Of a DNA stretch of 64,000 nt, positions 1 through 8,477 are shown piece after piece (positions within the stretch are counted from its first letter, which is position 1; each line of letters begins with the position of its first letter). A program made the translations under genes and the position numbers. Where the stretch lies: assembly GCA_942493055.1 (NCBI GenBank), contig OW818680.1, forward strand, positions 4,960,001 through 5,024,000. Reading direction: 5' to 3'. This DNA is from CAIZQW01 sp942493055 (GTDB lineage Bacteria; Verrucomicrobiota; Kiritimatiellia; RFP12; UBA1067). Below the pieces are notes generated by a model that saw nothing but the letters and a program-made list of their open reading frames with translations, searched no databases and had not been told where the DNA came from.

Positions 1-467
1 CCGCCATGAATGACAACATAACCTTTTCCGCCGCGGACGAACTCGGTCAGCACCTTTTCGAGGTTGTATTCCTTGTACTTGAGGCCTGTGGTGTTGTTCA
101 GGACGAGGACATCATACTTCGCCAGGTTTTCAGCCGAGAGGTCAGCGTAGTTGTTGGAGAGGTCAGCCTTGAAAAATCCCTTCTCGGAAGCAACTTCATA
201 CATGGCATTACCGTATTCGATGCCCTTGCCATGTGCGAAACCTTCGCAGCGCCAGAAGACGAGAATCTTCTTGGGGGTTGCAGGCTTGGTGAGCTTGAGT
301 CCGTCAATCAGTTCAGCGATCTTGGCCTTGTCCTCGGCCTTGACGGGCTGAGGTGCGAACTCCTTTTTCGGAGCAGGCGGCGCCTTGGCAGGTGCAGGCT
401 TGGCGGCTTGTTGGGCCCCGGCAATCGTAGCAGCGAACAGTGCCGCTGTGACCAGTGACTTCATCAT
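1..467 (-). CDS. Secreted ThuA-like domain protein (3' end beyond window)
   Basis: The reverse strand is open from an ATG at 467 to the window edge, so the C-terminus is missing. A GGGAG ribosome site sits just upstream. The protein starts with a short signal peptide (MMKSLVTAALFAATIAGAQ), then an Ala/Pro/Lys-rich linker to about residue 40. After that comes KKILVFWRCEGFAHG, YEVASEKGFF, a 'YDVLVLNNTTG' strand and 'FVRGGKGYVVIHG'. This order matches the ThuA (trehalose-utilisation-like) flavodoxin-fold family, which is common in secreted proteins of the PVC group. The molecular function of that family is poorly defined. The gene is divergent from the histidine kinase at 636 and appears to have its own promoter in the 468-635 gap. 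Confidence 0.75.
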   Translation of the reverse strand, partial: MMKSLVTAALFAATIAGAQQAAKPAPAKAPPAPKKEFAPQPVKAEDKAKIAELIDGLKLTKPATPKKILVFWRCEGFAHGKGIEYGNAMYEVASEKGFFKADLSNNYADLSAENLAKYDVLVLNNTTGLKYKEYNLEKVLTEFVRGGKGYVVIHG

Positions 468-635
468 AAAGAACTCTCCCTTAATAATAGTTAGCGAATC
501 GTTATGACGCGCTTTAATGGTGTATGACTATAACAAAAGGGGGCTATCTTGGAAAACATATTTTTTATTGCCTTGTGTGAGACATTTTTTGTACAATGGT
601 GACAAAATGACTCTTTTTTAATGGAGGTGCTTCAA

Positions 636-1823
636 ATGCCATCTGGTTTTTTTGATAGGCTGGTAGCCCGTATTGACAAGCTTGACCCTGAAAGCCTTCA
701 GGCGCAGATGATGCGTCTCTCCCAGGAGCGTATTTTTTTGGAGGCCATTTCGCAGACCATCCAGGAGGGCGTGCTGGTCATTGACAACGAGGGCACGCTG
801 CTCTATGCAAACCGGGCTGCTGAAAAGATGACAGGGCTTGATTTTGCCAGGACCAAGGGGCGCTCGGTGTTGCGCTTGCTGCGGGATTGGGACTGGGAGC
901 ATCTCTTGGATGTGCCGTCCGAAGATGAACATGAGCAGCGGGAGTGGATGCGCATGGTGACCCGCGAAATTGAGGTGCATTATCCGGCGCACCGCTATAT
1001 TCATTTTTATGCGATGCCGTTTAATCAGTCGGATGTCGATGTTAAAAGTGTCCTGATCATTTTGCGCGATGTCTCGAACGAGCGCAAGCAGGAGGCCTCG
1101 GTGATTGAGTCCGAGCGGATTAATGCGATCAAGAACCTGGCGGCAGGCCTGGCCCATGAGATTGGCAATCCGCTCAATGCGCTCAATATTCATTTGCAGC
1201 TCCTGTCTCGTGAATTATGCGAGGTGAAGGACGAAGCCGTGCGCAAGTCGTTGCAGGAGTTGACGGATGTCGCCCGCTCGGAAATCGCGCGCCTCGATGC
1301 CATCAACACGCAGTTCCTCGGGGCGATTCGTCCGAGTAAGCCCGTGATGACGCCGGAGCTTTTGACCGGGGTCCTTGAGGAGACGTTGAAGATTTTAAAG
1401 ACCGAGTTCAAAAACAGGTCGATCCATGTGTCGGTCGACGTTCCAGAGACGATCCCTGCGGTGCGGCTTGATCGGCAGCAGATCAAGCAGGTCTTTTTTA
1501 ATCTCATCAAAAACGCGCTCGAAGCGATGTCGGACGGGGGTTCGCTGCGCATTGTCTTCAACGTGGGGGATGCGTTTGTGGATATCTCCTTCATCGATTC
1601 CGGCGTGGGCATCCCGCAGGAAGATTTGGGAAGTATCTTTGAACCTTACCACTCGACAAAGAAAAAAGGCAGCGGACTCGGGCTGATGATTGTCCAGCGC
1701 ATTGTCGAAGACCATGGGGGCGAGATCGAAGTCGCCAGCAAGCTGGGCCAGGGCGCCTGCTTCAAGATCCGCCTCCCCCGTAACGAACGCCGCGTCCGTA
1801 TGCTGAAAGAATCGAAGGAATAG
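636..1823 (+). CDS. PAS-domain sensor histidine kinase
   Basis: Cytoplasmic sensor kinase of a two-component pair. An earlier ATG exists at 621, but the GGAGGTG between it and the ATG at 636 is an excellent ribosome site, so 636 is chosen (395 aa). No membrane segment is visible. A PAS domain spans roughly residues 35-145. The dimerisation/phosphoacceptor motif GLAHEIGNPLNAL carries His174. The ATPase domain shows the N-box NLIKNALEAM, the G1 box DSGVGIP and the G2 box GSGLGLMI. This layout resembles NtrB/AtoS-type kinases. The response-regulator start lies 3 bp after the stop, so the two are almost certainly cotranscribed. The signal sensed by the PAS domain is unknown. Confidence 0.93.
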   Translation: MPSGFFDRLVARIDKLDPESLQAQMMRLSQERIFLEAISQTIQEGVLVIDNEGTLLYANRAAEKMTGLDFARTKGRSVLRLLRDWDWEHLLDVPSEDEHEQREWMRMVTREIEVHYPAHRYIHFYAMPFNQSDVDVKSVLIILRDVSNERKQEASVIESERINAIKNLAAGLAHEIGNPLNALNIHLQLLSRELCEVKDEAVRKSLQELTDVARSEIARLDAINTQFLGAIRPSKPVMTPELLTGVLEETLKILKTEFKNRSIHVSVDVPETIPAVRLDRQQIKQVFFNLIKNALEAMSDGGSLRIVFNVGDAFVDISFIDSGVGIPQEDLGSIFEPYHSTKKKGSGLGLMIVQRIVEDHGGEIEVASKLGQGACFKIRLPRNERRVRMLKESKE

Positions 1824-1825
1824 CC

Positions 1826-3205
1826 ATGAATAAACCAATGATCTTAGTTGTAGATGATGACAGGAACACGCGCGAGGGGCTGCAACGCGGGCTCCAGCGC
1901 CACTATGAGGTGCGGACTGCGGAGAGCGCGGAGGCTGCGCTGGCGGTGCTGGCGCGCGAGCCGGATGTGGCGCTCATGTTGTCGGACCTGCGGATGCCGG
2001 GGGTTGACGGACTGGGACTCTTGCAACAAGTGAAGAAGCTCTATCCGGAGCTGCTGTGCGTCCTGCTGACCGCGTATGGCTCTGTTGAAACAGCTGTTGA
2101 TGCGATGCGGCAGGGGGCGTATGATTTTCTGATGAAGCCCGTGGATCTTGACCACTTGGATCTGCTCGTGGCCCGTGCGCTCAAGACGCGCGACTTGGAG
2201 CGTAAGGTCGAGACGCTGGAGACGCAGCTCAATGAAAAGTTCGGACTAGAAAATATCATTGGCGAATCGCCTGCCATGAATGTGGTCTTTAACATCATCC
2301 GGCATACGGCGCCGACGCAGGCTTCCGTCCTGATTCAAGGACCCAGCGGAACAGGCAAGGAACTTGTCGCGCAGGCGATCCACCGGTTGAGCGGACGCAA
2401 GGGCGCGTTTGTCGCTGTCCACTGCGCCGCGCTCTCGGAGACGCTCTTGGAGAGCGAATTGTTTGGACATGAGAAGGGTGCGTTTACAGGCGCGTCGTTT
2501 CAGCGTAAGGGACGCTTTGAGCTGGCGGACGGCGGTACGCTCTTCCTGGATGAAATTTCAGAGATCGAACCTGCGATGCAGGTGAAGCTCTTGCGTGTCC
2601 TGGAAGAACGCACCTTTGAGCGTGTGGGCGGAGAGGAGAGTATCAGTGTCGATATCCGGATTATCGCTGCGACGAATCGCGATTTATCAGCGTATGTGAA
2701 GCAGGGAAAATTCCGGGAAGACCTCTTCTTCCGTCTGAATGTCGTGGATATTATGCTGCCCTCCTTAAAAGAGAGGGCAGGGGATATTCCGCTGCTGACG
2801 GTTCGCTTCTTGAAAGAGTACGCTGATCGCAACGGCAAAAAGATTGAGGGGATTACTCCTGATGCTCTGGCATTGTTGTCGCGCTATGCGTGGCCGGGGA
2901 ATGTCCGCGAATTGCGCAACACCATGGAGAAGATGGTGGTCCTCTCGCAGTCAACGCGTCTGGATGTAAACGATGTGCCGCCCAATATTCGCGAGGCGAT
3001 CAAACATGTAGAGGAGCATGCGGCTACGGCGCTGCTGGTTGATGGCTCGCTGGCAGATACGGAAAAACAGAAGATCCTTGCGGTCCTCAAGAAGAACAAT
3101 GATAACCGGACACGCGCCGCAGAGGAACTCGGCATCAGCCGCCGTACGCTCCATCGTAAACTGCGAGAATATGGCGTGAGCGAAAAGGGTGCTATAGCTG
3201 ATTGA
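1826..3205 (+). CDS. Sigma-54-dependent NtrC-family response regulator
   Basis: 459 aa with the full NtrC layout. The receiver domain (about 1-120) has the acidic cluster VVDDD and the phosphoacceptor Asp54 in LSDLRMPG, plus the conserved T in LLTAYG and K in FLMKPVD. The AAA+ domain has the Walker A GPSGTGKE and the sigma-54 contact loop GAFTGA near residue 217. It is followed by GGTLFLDEI (Walker B) and NVRELRN. A Fis-type helix-turn-helix closes the protein (NRTRAAEELGISRRTLHRKL). It should activate sigma-54 promoters when phosphorylated by the upstream kinase. No obvious -24/-12 sigma-54 promoter was found in the window, so its targets are probably elsewhere. The 3' end overlaps the convergent gene by 14 bp. 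Confidence 0.95.
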   Translation: MNKPMILVVDDDRNTREGLQRGLQRHYEVRTAESAEAALAVLAREPDVALMLSDLRMPGVDGLGLLQQVKKLYPELLCVLLTAYGSVETAVDAMRQGAYDFLMKPVDLDHLDLLVARALKTRDLERKVETLETQLNEKFGLENIIGESPAMNVVFNIIRHTAPTQASVLIQGPSGTGKELVAQAIHRLSGRKGAFVAVHCAALSETLLESELFGHEKGAFTGASFQRKGRFELADGGTLFLDEISEIEPAMQVKLLRVLEERTFERVGGEESISVDIRIIAATNRDLSAYVKQGKFREDLFFRLNVVDIMLPSLKERAGDIPLLTVRFLKEYADRNGKKIEGITPDALALLSRYAWPGNVRELRNTMEKMVVLSQSTRLDVNDVPPNIREAIKHVEEHAATALLVDGSLADTEKQKILAVLKKNNDNRTRAAEELGISRRTLHRKLREYGVSEKGAIAD

Positions 3206-4130
3206 TCATCTCGAGGACGATGCGTCCCGTGATGGCGAGGCTCTCGGCGGAGAGCTTGTCGAGGGTGTCCTGCGGGGTATGCCAGTATTTGTTCCTGTTT
3301 TGAGCGTCGCCGAAGGCAAAATCGATCAGGTCGACAGCCGGGAAGCCAGCGTCCAAAAAGGGCTGGTGATCGTCCAGGATGACACCGTCATAGGGGGCGA
3401 TGTGATTGCGGTCTCCTGTGGCATCAGCGGCGCGCAGCGCGTAGGCGCGTAAGGCGCCAGTTCCATTGTGCGGGAGCTGGATATGAAGGTCGCGATCGCC
3501 GATCATGTCCATGAGGATTACGGCTGCAACATCTTTCTTTTGCTGTTTAAGCTTTTTAGCCAGATGCCTGCTGCCATGCAGGCCGTCCTGCGCATCAAAG
3601 TTAATCTTGCACTCTTCGCCGTCCAAAAAGGCGATCTGGATGGTGTAGCGCGGCGTGCCGGAGGCAGCGATGATGCGAGCCAGCTCTAAGAGCAGCCCCG
3701 TGGAGGAGCCGCTGTCATTGGCGCCTTGGAATGACGGAGTGATTCCGCTCTTGGTATCGAAATGGGAGAGCAGGAGAATCGTGCGTGGCGTCTGCCCGGG
3801 AATGACAGCCTCTACATTGTGGAATTTTGCTTCGCCCAGAGGGGTTATGTCTGTGAAGGTATCAATCATCGCGGTCTTTAAGCCATTTGACAGGAGCTTG
3901 TCTTTGAGCCATTGCGCGGCGCGTTCAGCGCCTGGCGTCATGGCATCCCGCGGCGTGCAGGCTTGCACAAAGGCCGTCACGTTCGAGAGTGCCTGGAGGC
4001 CGTGTTCAGCCTTGAAAACAAGGCGAGGCGCTTGAGCCGGTGTCACGGTTACTTCATCTGTGCACCCCAGGAAGAGCAAGCAGCCGGCGAGGGATAGAGA
4101 AACAATCGTGAGTGAAAAATGGTTTTTCAT
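3192..4130 (-). CDS. Glutaminyl-peptide cyclotransferase-like M28 lipoprotein
   Basis: 312 aa M28-fold zinc protein. The N-terminus is a lipoprotein signal (possible lipoboxes LAGC at Cys17 and FLGC at Cys23). Metal-site motifs in order: LSHFDTK, GANDSGSSTG, LDGEEC, GLHGSRHLA, MDMIGDRD, DDHQPFLDAGFP and YWHTPQD. The GSRHLA, DMIG and DDHxPF motifs are those of glutaminyl cyclases rather than ordinary aminopeptidases. It may therefore convert N-terminal Gln to pyroglutamate on exported proteins, although plain aminopeptidase activity cannot be excluded. It faces the response regulator tail to tail with a 14-bp overlap. The upstream gap (4131-4269) shows nothing else. Confidence 0.82.
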   Translation of the reverse strand: MKNHFSLTIVSLSLAGCLLFLGCTDEVTVTPAQAPRLVFKAEHGLQALSNVTAFVQACTPRDAMTPGAERAAQWLKDKLLSNGLKTAMIDTFTDITPLGEAKFHNVEAVIPGQTPRTILLLSHFDTKSGITPSFQGANDSGSSTGLLLELARIIAASGTPRYTIQIAFLDGEECKINFDAQDGLHGSRHLAKKLKQQKKDVAAVILMDMIGDRDLHIQLPHNGTGALRAYALRAADATGDRNHIAPYDGVILDDHQPFLDAGFPAVDLIDFAFGDAQNRNKYWHTPQDTLDKLSAESLAITGRIVLEMINQL

Positions 4131-4269
4131 AGTGGCACAGGGCGTATTTAGTCAATAAGATTAGAGGTTTGTTAGCAGGTATCATAGTCCAAATCATGCA
4201 GAGCATTCAAGGGAATTCCAACATTCCTCACAACGGCCTATTCCTCTGTTCAACTGCCACTGAACACTG

Positions 4270-4704
4270 TTAACTGAGTACTTGAATCGAACTCTGGCTC
4301 TCATGGAGATCTTCGGCTTTGTTCACAATCAGATCCGCTGCCTTTAAAAGGGCGAGTTCCGGATAGTCATAGCGGGAAGGGGAGTGGTGGTTGCCGATGA
4401 TGTTCGTGACGATCTCGATCTTGTCCGTAGGAAAGCCGATGCCTTTGAGCAACGCCTCTGCAACAGCAGGGCCGTACTCCTCCTGCGTCTTGCCATTGTT
4501 GTAGCCGTGCTTCGCTTCCGAAATCTTGATTCCGACATCATGCAGCAGGGCGGAGGCAATGGCAATGTCCGGGTCGCACCCCGGATAGTTGCCGATCAGG
4601 CAGTCGGTATGGTGAAGAACGCTCAAGGCATGATTGATCCTCCGGTCGTCCGTGCCGAAAAATTCAAGCAGTGCGCGTGCTAGTTTTGCTCGTAGGTATT
4701 GCAT
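4270..4704 (-). CDS. HD-domain phosphohydrolase
   Basis: 144 aa protein, essentially a single HD domain. Metal-binding pattern: H in INHALSVLHH, the HD pair in ALLHDVGI, the paired His of GNHHSP and the Asp of KAADLIV. This matches small YedJ/HDIG-type phosphohydrolases, which act on nucleotides or similar phosphates. The substrate cannot be read from sequence. No signal peptide is present, so it is cytoplasmic. Its ATG follows the upstream small membrane protein gene by 2 bp, which implies cotranscription. Confidence 0.85.
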   Translation of the reverse strand: MQYLRAKLARALLEFFGTDDRRINHALSVLHHTDCLIGNYPGCDPDIAIASALLHDVGIKISEAKHGYNNGKTQEEYGPAVAEALLKGIGFPTDKIEIVTNIIGNHHSPSRYDYPELALLKAADLIVNKAEDLHESQSSIQVLS

Positions 4705-4706
4705 AA

Positions 4707-4895
4707 TTAATCATTTCGGAAATAGGAGAGGGTTGGCTTGATGGCAAGCAGAAGTGCGACGCCGGCAACATACCACACATGGCTTTTGATAAAGTCCGCC
4801 AAGTAGGCGCCTGCAATCATGCCCACGAGTAGGCTGCTCCATTTCAGCATGCCGATGTCCATCACAGACCAGACCTTTGCTTTGAACAGTTTCAT
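4707..4895 (-). CDS. Small two-segment membrane protein
   Basis: 62 aa. Two hydrophobic stretches are visible, about residues 18-35 (SSLLVGMIAGAYLADFI) and 40-55 (VWYVAGVALLLAIKP). The N-terminus is basic. A good AGGAGGACACC ribosome site precedes the ATG. It lies 2 bp before the HD-domain gene and probably forms a two-gene operon with it. No family was recognised. Confidence 0.6.
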   Translation of the reverse strand: MKLFKAKVWSVMDIGMLKWSSLLVGMIAGAYLADFIKSHVWYVAGVALLLAIKPTLSYFRND

Positions 4896-4940
4896 GGTGT
4901 CCTCCTTTGTTTAATCGCAGTCGCACCTGGGCATGTGCGA

Positions 4941-6167
4941 TCAGCGAATGTTAGGTTTATCATCCTGGTGGCGGCCCAGAATCTCAGATCCCTTAGCCCG
5001 GAAGTGTTCCAGCCATTCTTTTGTAATTGCGCCGGCTATCGTGCGATCCTCGGCATACTCTTCGATGGTCTTACCCCAGTAGAAGCTGATCCACCCTTCG
5101 GTGATCGGCCGTGAACCGTCAATAAAGGTCTCCAGTTCTTTGGCGCTGCACGCCAGAGGGAACATCTCCTCGATGACGAGCGGCTTGCCGACATCATAGA
5201 CCGCCAGTGCGGCCAACGCCTTGTCCACCTTGCCCTTTTCAGGATAGAAGTGAACGCTGACGAAATCCAGGTTTTCGCCGACCTCTTTTGAGTGGAAAAA
5301 CGGCTTGGCGGTGGGCCAGACCATGGCCCACGGTATGACGCCGACCGTGATCAAGTGATGCTTGTCCTGTTCCCGGATCGCTGTCACGAGCTTGTCGACC
5401 CACGCCTTGGCGACCTGCTCCCGTGTGCGGCCGGCCAGGTCGAGCGTGATGCGCTGCACAAAGCACGAGCCCGCGAAATCCCCTGCCAGCCAATCCGTCT
5501 CTCCCTTCGCGCCCGCCATGACAGGTTCATTCATCAGGTCATAGCAGAAGACCGCCGGGCTCTGGGCGCACGTCTTGGCGACGGCACTCCAGAAGATGGA
5601 CTGAATCTCCCACCGCTCGCGTTCGCTCATCTTCGTATACCATTCCGGCACATCCTTTTTGTGATAACAGCCGAGTCCCGTGATATCGAGATAGAGTCCG
5701 GTCTCTTCAGCCAAGGCCACAAGGCGCGCGAGTTGCTTGAGCGCCGCCTCGTCAGGCTTCTGTTCGTTGGTGATGAACTTGGCGGTCTGCAGGTGGATGC
5801 GGACCACGTTGGCGCCCAGCGCTTTGATTTCTTTGAAGTCCTCGACAACAATCGGCCACTCCTCGTGCCAGTAGTCCTCGAGCAAGCGACCTGCGCCGTC
5901 ATGGTCATAGTTGACGCCCCAGATCACAAACGGTGCACCCGAATCAGCGCGGACGAACCGTGCGTTGTCCTTGCTGAGACAAATCCGCTCAAGCTTCACT
6001 TTCCCCGGCACCTTGCCAAGCGGTGCAGTATAGGAACACGAGACGAGCAACATGCACGACATCAGCCCAAAGCAGGTCCATACCGCAAACTGGTTGAATG
6101 GATTGCAAAGGAAACAGGATAAGTGAATTAGTTGCTCTCTGTATTTTAATGTGTTGATCATAATCAA
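4941..6167 (-). CDS. GH5-like (cellulase-fold) lipoprotein
   Basis: 408 aa from a TTG start. An in-frame ATG two codons later is the alternative. An AAGGAAG lies at better spacing for the TTG. A long N-region leads to a hydrophobic segment and the lipobox LLVSC, so it should be lipid-anchored. The catalytic (beta/alpha)8 barrel follows: FVIWGVNYDHDG, LGANVVRIHL, and the acid/base Glu in CYDLMNEPV. After these come a SVHFYPEKG strand and the probable nucleophile Glu in PLVIEEMFP, then a final FYWG strand. This is the layout of clan GH-A family 5-like retaining glycosidases. The substrate is not evident. The gene stands alone, downstream of a secreted protein of unknown function. Confidence 0.8.
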   Translation of the reverse strand: MIMINTLKYREQLIHLSCFLCNPFNQFAVWTCFGLMSCMLLVSCSYTAPLGKVPGKVKLERICLSKDNARFVRADSGAPFVIWGVNYDHDGAGRLLEDYWHEEWPIVVEDFKEIKALGANVVRIHLQTAKFITNEQKPDEAALKQLARLVALAEETGLYLDITGLGCYHKKDVPEWYTKMSERERWEIQSIFWSAVAKTCAQSPAVFCYDLMNEPVMAGAKGETDWLAGDFAGSCFVQRITLDLAGRTREQVAKAWVDKLVTAIREQDKHHLITVGVIPWAMVWPTAKPFFHSKEVGENLDFVSVHFYPEKGKVDKALAALAVYDVGKPLVIEEMFPLACSAKELETFIDGSRPITEGWISFYWGKTIEEYAEDRTIAGAITKEWLEHFRAKGSEILGRHQDDKPNIR

Positions 6168-6200
6168 TCACAGCTTCCTTGGTTTTTCATTGTCAGTGGT

Positions 6201-6869
6201 TCAGGCACGCATGCCCGTGTGTAGCCTAAACCCATTGGATGGATGTGGTTTGAATGAGCTCTCTTCTCGTGCTCGTCGCGGAGCTTCGTCTTTCCATATT
6301 TTAAGGATTTCATTTTTCTCTTTGCGGCTACTCTCTGGATCGAAGCGGTTTTTTAAACAGCGCCCCATATGATAAAGGCCTCCTTCCGCGTCTTGGTCGT
6401 ATTCCTCGCATGCAGATGTGAAGGAGAATCCTATATGCGAGCCCAGAAGGAAAACATCCCTTCCTTTCTTGATCGGAATGAGGCACAACTCAGTGAGACC
6501 CTTGTCAGTACGGTTACAGGTTATTTGTTTTAATTGGATGAGCCCCTCTTTTAATGTCCATTCACCAGAGTCAACGATCTTCATCGCCATGAATGTATAA
6601 TAGTGAACGCGCATGTAGGTGCCGTCACAAAACAGATTGACCTCATCGTGGCTATCGATCCCTTGCCTTATGTATTGACCTGCCATATCCATTTGATTGG
6701 TTGGCATATACGCAGAAAGGGATGGAATTGCATTTGAAAGGGAGGCGACCATGTGAACGCTGGAAGTCGCTGTTAATGTGGGGATCCAGTTAGTCGGCCA
6801 TGTGCCGGCTGAAGCGGATAATCCATAGATGCTTGCAAATAGGATCAATAGGTGCTTATTCATACGCAC
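6201..6869 (-). CDS. Secreted protein of unknown function
   Basis: 222 aa from a GTG (an ATG two codons later is an alternative). A clear signal peptide is seen (MNKHLLILFASIYGLSASAG). The mature part has a Ser/Thr/Pro-rich start, then a mixed region with four well-spaced Cys residues. The C-terminus is highly charged (SSRKEKNEILKIWKDEAPRRAREESS). No family was recognised. It lies 34 bp upstream of the GH5-like gene on the same strand. A shared transcript is possible but not shown. Confidence 0.6.
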   Translation of the reverse strand: MRMNKHLLILFASIYGLSASAGTWPTNWIPTLTATSSVHMVASLSNAIPSLSAYMPTNQMDMAGQYIRQGIDSHDEVNLFCDGTYMRVHYYTFMAMKIVDSGEWTLKEGLIQLKQITCNRTDKGLTELCLIPIKKGRDVFLLGSHIGFSFTSACEEYDQDAEGGLYHMGRCLKNRFDPESSRKEKNEILKIWKDEAPRRAREESSFKPHPSNGFRLHTGMRA

Positions 6870-7009
6870 ATCCAGAGGTTAATATGGTTCAGATGGCTTT
6901 CGCGTGTACGGTAACTAAGGTTGTTTAATTATGGCCGATAGACAGTAGTTAGGCAAGATGAATCATTCCCATCTATGTGCGATATGAATTCCTGCGAGTG
7001 ATGGGGCTG

Positions 7010-7318
7010 TTAGAACGTTGCTGCGATTTTCAATTTTGCTCCGCAAGCTTCCGCATACGCCATAAGGTTCTTGACGGAAATTTCACCTGTCTTCCGGAGG
7101 TTGGATACGTAGGGCTGAGATACTTTCATTGCGCGGGCAATCTGCTGTTGCGTTTTTCCTGAGCGTTTTGCAATGGTCTCGAGGATATTTCCGATGTCGT
7201 TCAAACGACGGATTTCAACTTCAACTTCATCGTATCCAGGACGACTTTCAACCTCTGCGAAGAAGGCATCGCTTTTAGCCTTCATCTCTGCCATTTCTTT
7301 TTTTGTAAATTTTTTCAT
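7010..7318 (-). CDS. XRE-family antitoxin (HigA-like)
   Basis: 102 aa. The C-terminal half is a Cro/C1-type helix-turn-helix (SGKTQQQIARAMKVSQPYVSNLRKTGEISVKNLMAYAEACG). The N-terminal half is charged and helical. Its ATG overlaps the stop of the toxin gene by 4 bp (7315-7318). The toxin-first order and HTH antitoxin match HigBA-type type II modules. It should neutralise the toxin and repress the shared promoter. Confidence 0.85.
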   Translation of the reverse strand: MKKFTKKEMAEMKAKSDAFFAEVESRPGYDEVEVEIRRLNDIGNILETIAKRSGKTQQQIARAMKVSQPYVSNLRKTGEISVKNLMAYAEACGAKLKIAATF

Positions 7319-7635
7319 AGGCCAATCTCCTTTTTGATAGCTAATGCTTTTGCAAGTTCGCTTAATGGAATAGTTCTTGTTTTCTTTTCATATCCACACA
7401 AGACGTAGATGATGTCTGCAATGGCATAGCAATAGAAGAACCGTTCGTTACCGTCTGTCATGATTCGTATTGCAAACAAGTTTTTTTGGCCTTCGATTTT
7501 TTCAGCCAAAGGTGCATTAACGTACCCTTGTTCCTCAAGAATTCTACGGACTGCCGCATATTTCTTTTGAGACAAGTCACTCATTTGCTGCGCGAATGCC
7601 AAAGCGTTGGGCAACTGGATTACAGTTTTCTTCAT
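7315..7635 (-). CDS. HigB/RelE-like toxin (phage Gp49-like)
   Basis: 106 aa. The core LAEKIEGQKNLFAIRI, FFYCYAIADIIYVLCGY and KKTRTIPLSELAKA follows the 'L..k..g..LwElRi......R.fy.......i.lLhgF.KK.qktP..ei..A' pattern of Gp49-like toxins of the RelE/ParE superfamily. These are ribosome-dependent mRNA interferases in studied members. Here the usual F-x-KK is Y-E-KK. The gene is translationally coupled to the antitoxin by a 4-bp overlap. Confidence 0.83.
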   Translation of the reverse strand: MKKTVIQLPNALAFAQQMSDLSQKKYAAVRRILEEQGYVNAPLAEKIEGQKNLFAIRIMTDGNERFFYCYAIADIIYVLCGYEKKTRTIPLSELAKALAIKKEIGL

Positions 7636-7643
7636 GGCTTAAA

Positions 7644-7663
7644 ATATAACATATATATTATAT
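7644..7663. promoter_or_regulatory. AT-only near-palindrome upstream of the toxin-antitoxin operon
   Basis: A 20-bp sequence, ATATAACATATATATTATAT, is palindromic apart from one base pair. It contains a TATAAT on the reverse strand (7662-7657) at a plausible distance from the toxin start. Autorepression by the HTH antitoxin at such a site would be typical, but this is inference. Confidence 0.45.
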
Positions 7664-7732
7664 TCGAGACAAGTCTAATTATGATTGAGCTCAAAGCATT
7701 CCCCACGGCTGGTTGTTGGCCGTATCGGCGTC

Positions 7733-8014
7733 CTATCTTTTATCCCTCACCTGTAGTTCCATGATGATCTGGTATGTTGCGATTCGAATGTGCGCCCAGA
7801 TTTTGATGAGAGCAATGTTAATGGCGCCACAGAGAGACAAGAAGAGGCCAAATAATGAATAAAAGGAGAGCATCATGATAATGCCGGCAACCATGATCAG
7901 AACGGCTGCAATGAGGCTGCACCAGTACACGGTTTCGGTCTTCCGTACCCGTTCCGGCACATCGGTTATGGCTTGGTACTGCTCGAATTTCTTGGACCAT
8001 CCTATCAGGCTCAT
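7733..8014 (-). CDS. Small membrane protein of unknown function
   Basis: 93 aa. Two adjacent hydrophobic helices lie at about residues 31-50 (YWCSLIAAVLIMVAGIIMML) and 52-70 (FYSLFGLFLSLCGAINIAL). They are flanked by a charged N-terminus (SKKFEQYQAITDVPERVRK) and a basic C-terminus. A GAGAAGG ribosome site lies before the ATG. No family was recognised. It stands alone between the toxin-antitoxin pair and a repeat-bearing gap. Confidence 0.55.
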   Translation of the reverse strand: MSLIGWSKKFEQYQAITDVPERVRKTETVYWCSLIAAVLIMVAGIIMMLSFYSLFGLFLSLCGAINIALIKIWAHIRIATYQIIMELQVRDKR

Positions 8015-8227
8015 GATACCTTCTCCTTTCGGTCTTCTGTCTTTGTTGGTCGATTACTGTTACTCATGTGTCTTTTAATTGCAACCGAACCAACGCTGTG
8101 GTTATTATGGCTCTTTTGGGCTGGTCAACGCAAGATGAAACTGGCATCAAGTGAATCGCCTTTATCGGGCACATTTCCGATTCATTGACTCACCTTTCAG
8201 AATACGGATTCCGGCTCGCACAGGCAT

Positions 8228-8277
8228 GGGAGCGGCGCAGGCCTCTGCGCCACAGGCACACAGCGTGTGCCCCTCCC
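8228..8277 (+). repeat. Solitary GC-rich two-hairpin repeat core
   Basis: Within the 463-bp gap 8015-8477, a GGGAG/CTCCC outer stem encloses two perfect hairpins, GGCGCAG/CTGCGCC and GGCACAC/GTGTGCC. The same fold recurs inside the larger GGAAT-armed elements at 10243, 23592 and 61548, where the second hairpin has different but still complementary bases. Here no GGAAT arms are present. The rest of the gap shows no gene. Confidence 0.8.
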
Positions 8278-8477
8278 GGCGAATAGTATCCCGTATGCCA
8301 GCATTCCAGAGTGGGGTACAGGTGCCTGTCGGCCCAACTTTTATGATCCGGTCAATGAATTGGAAATGCGCCCGCCTTCGTTTAAATTGCTGAAAGCGAA
8401 TTGACTTTCAGAAACAACCGTTCTATCATGTTCCGTATGAACCCCTGTCAACAAAGGGGCAATAAGGAGTGTAAGGT

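Noticed and set aside
6..458. Forward-strand open frame of 150 codons at the window start
   Set aside because: It is the shadow of the reverse-strand ThuA-like gene, which has a signal peptide, a ribosome site and family motifs.
621..635. Upstream ATG of the histidine kinase
   Set aside because: The GGAGGTG inside this stretch is the ribosome site for the ATG at 636.
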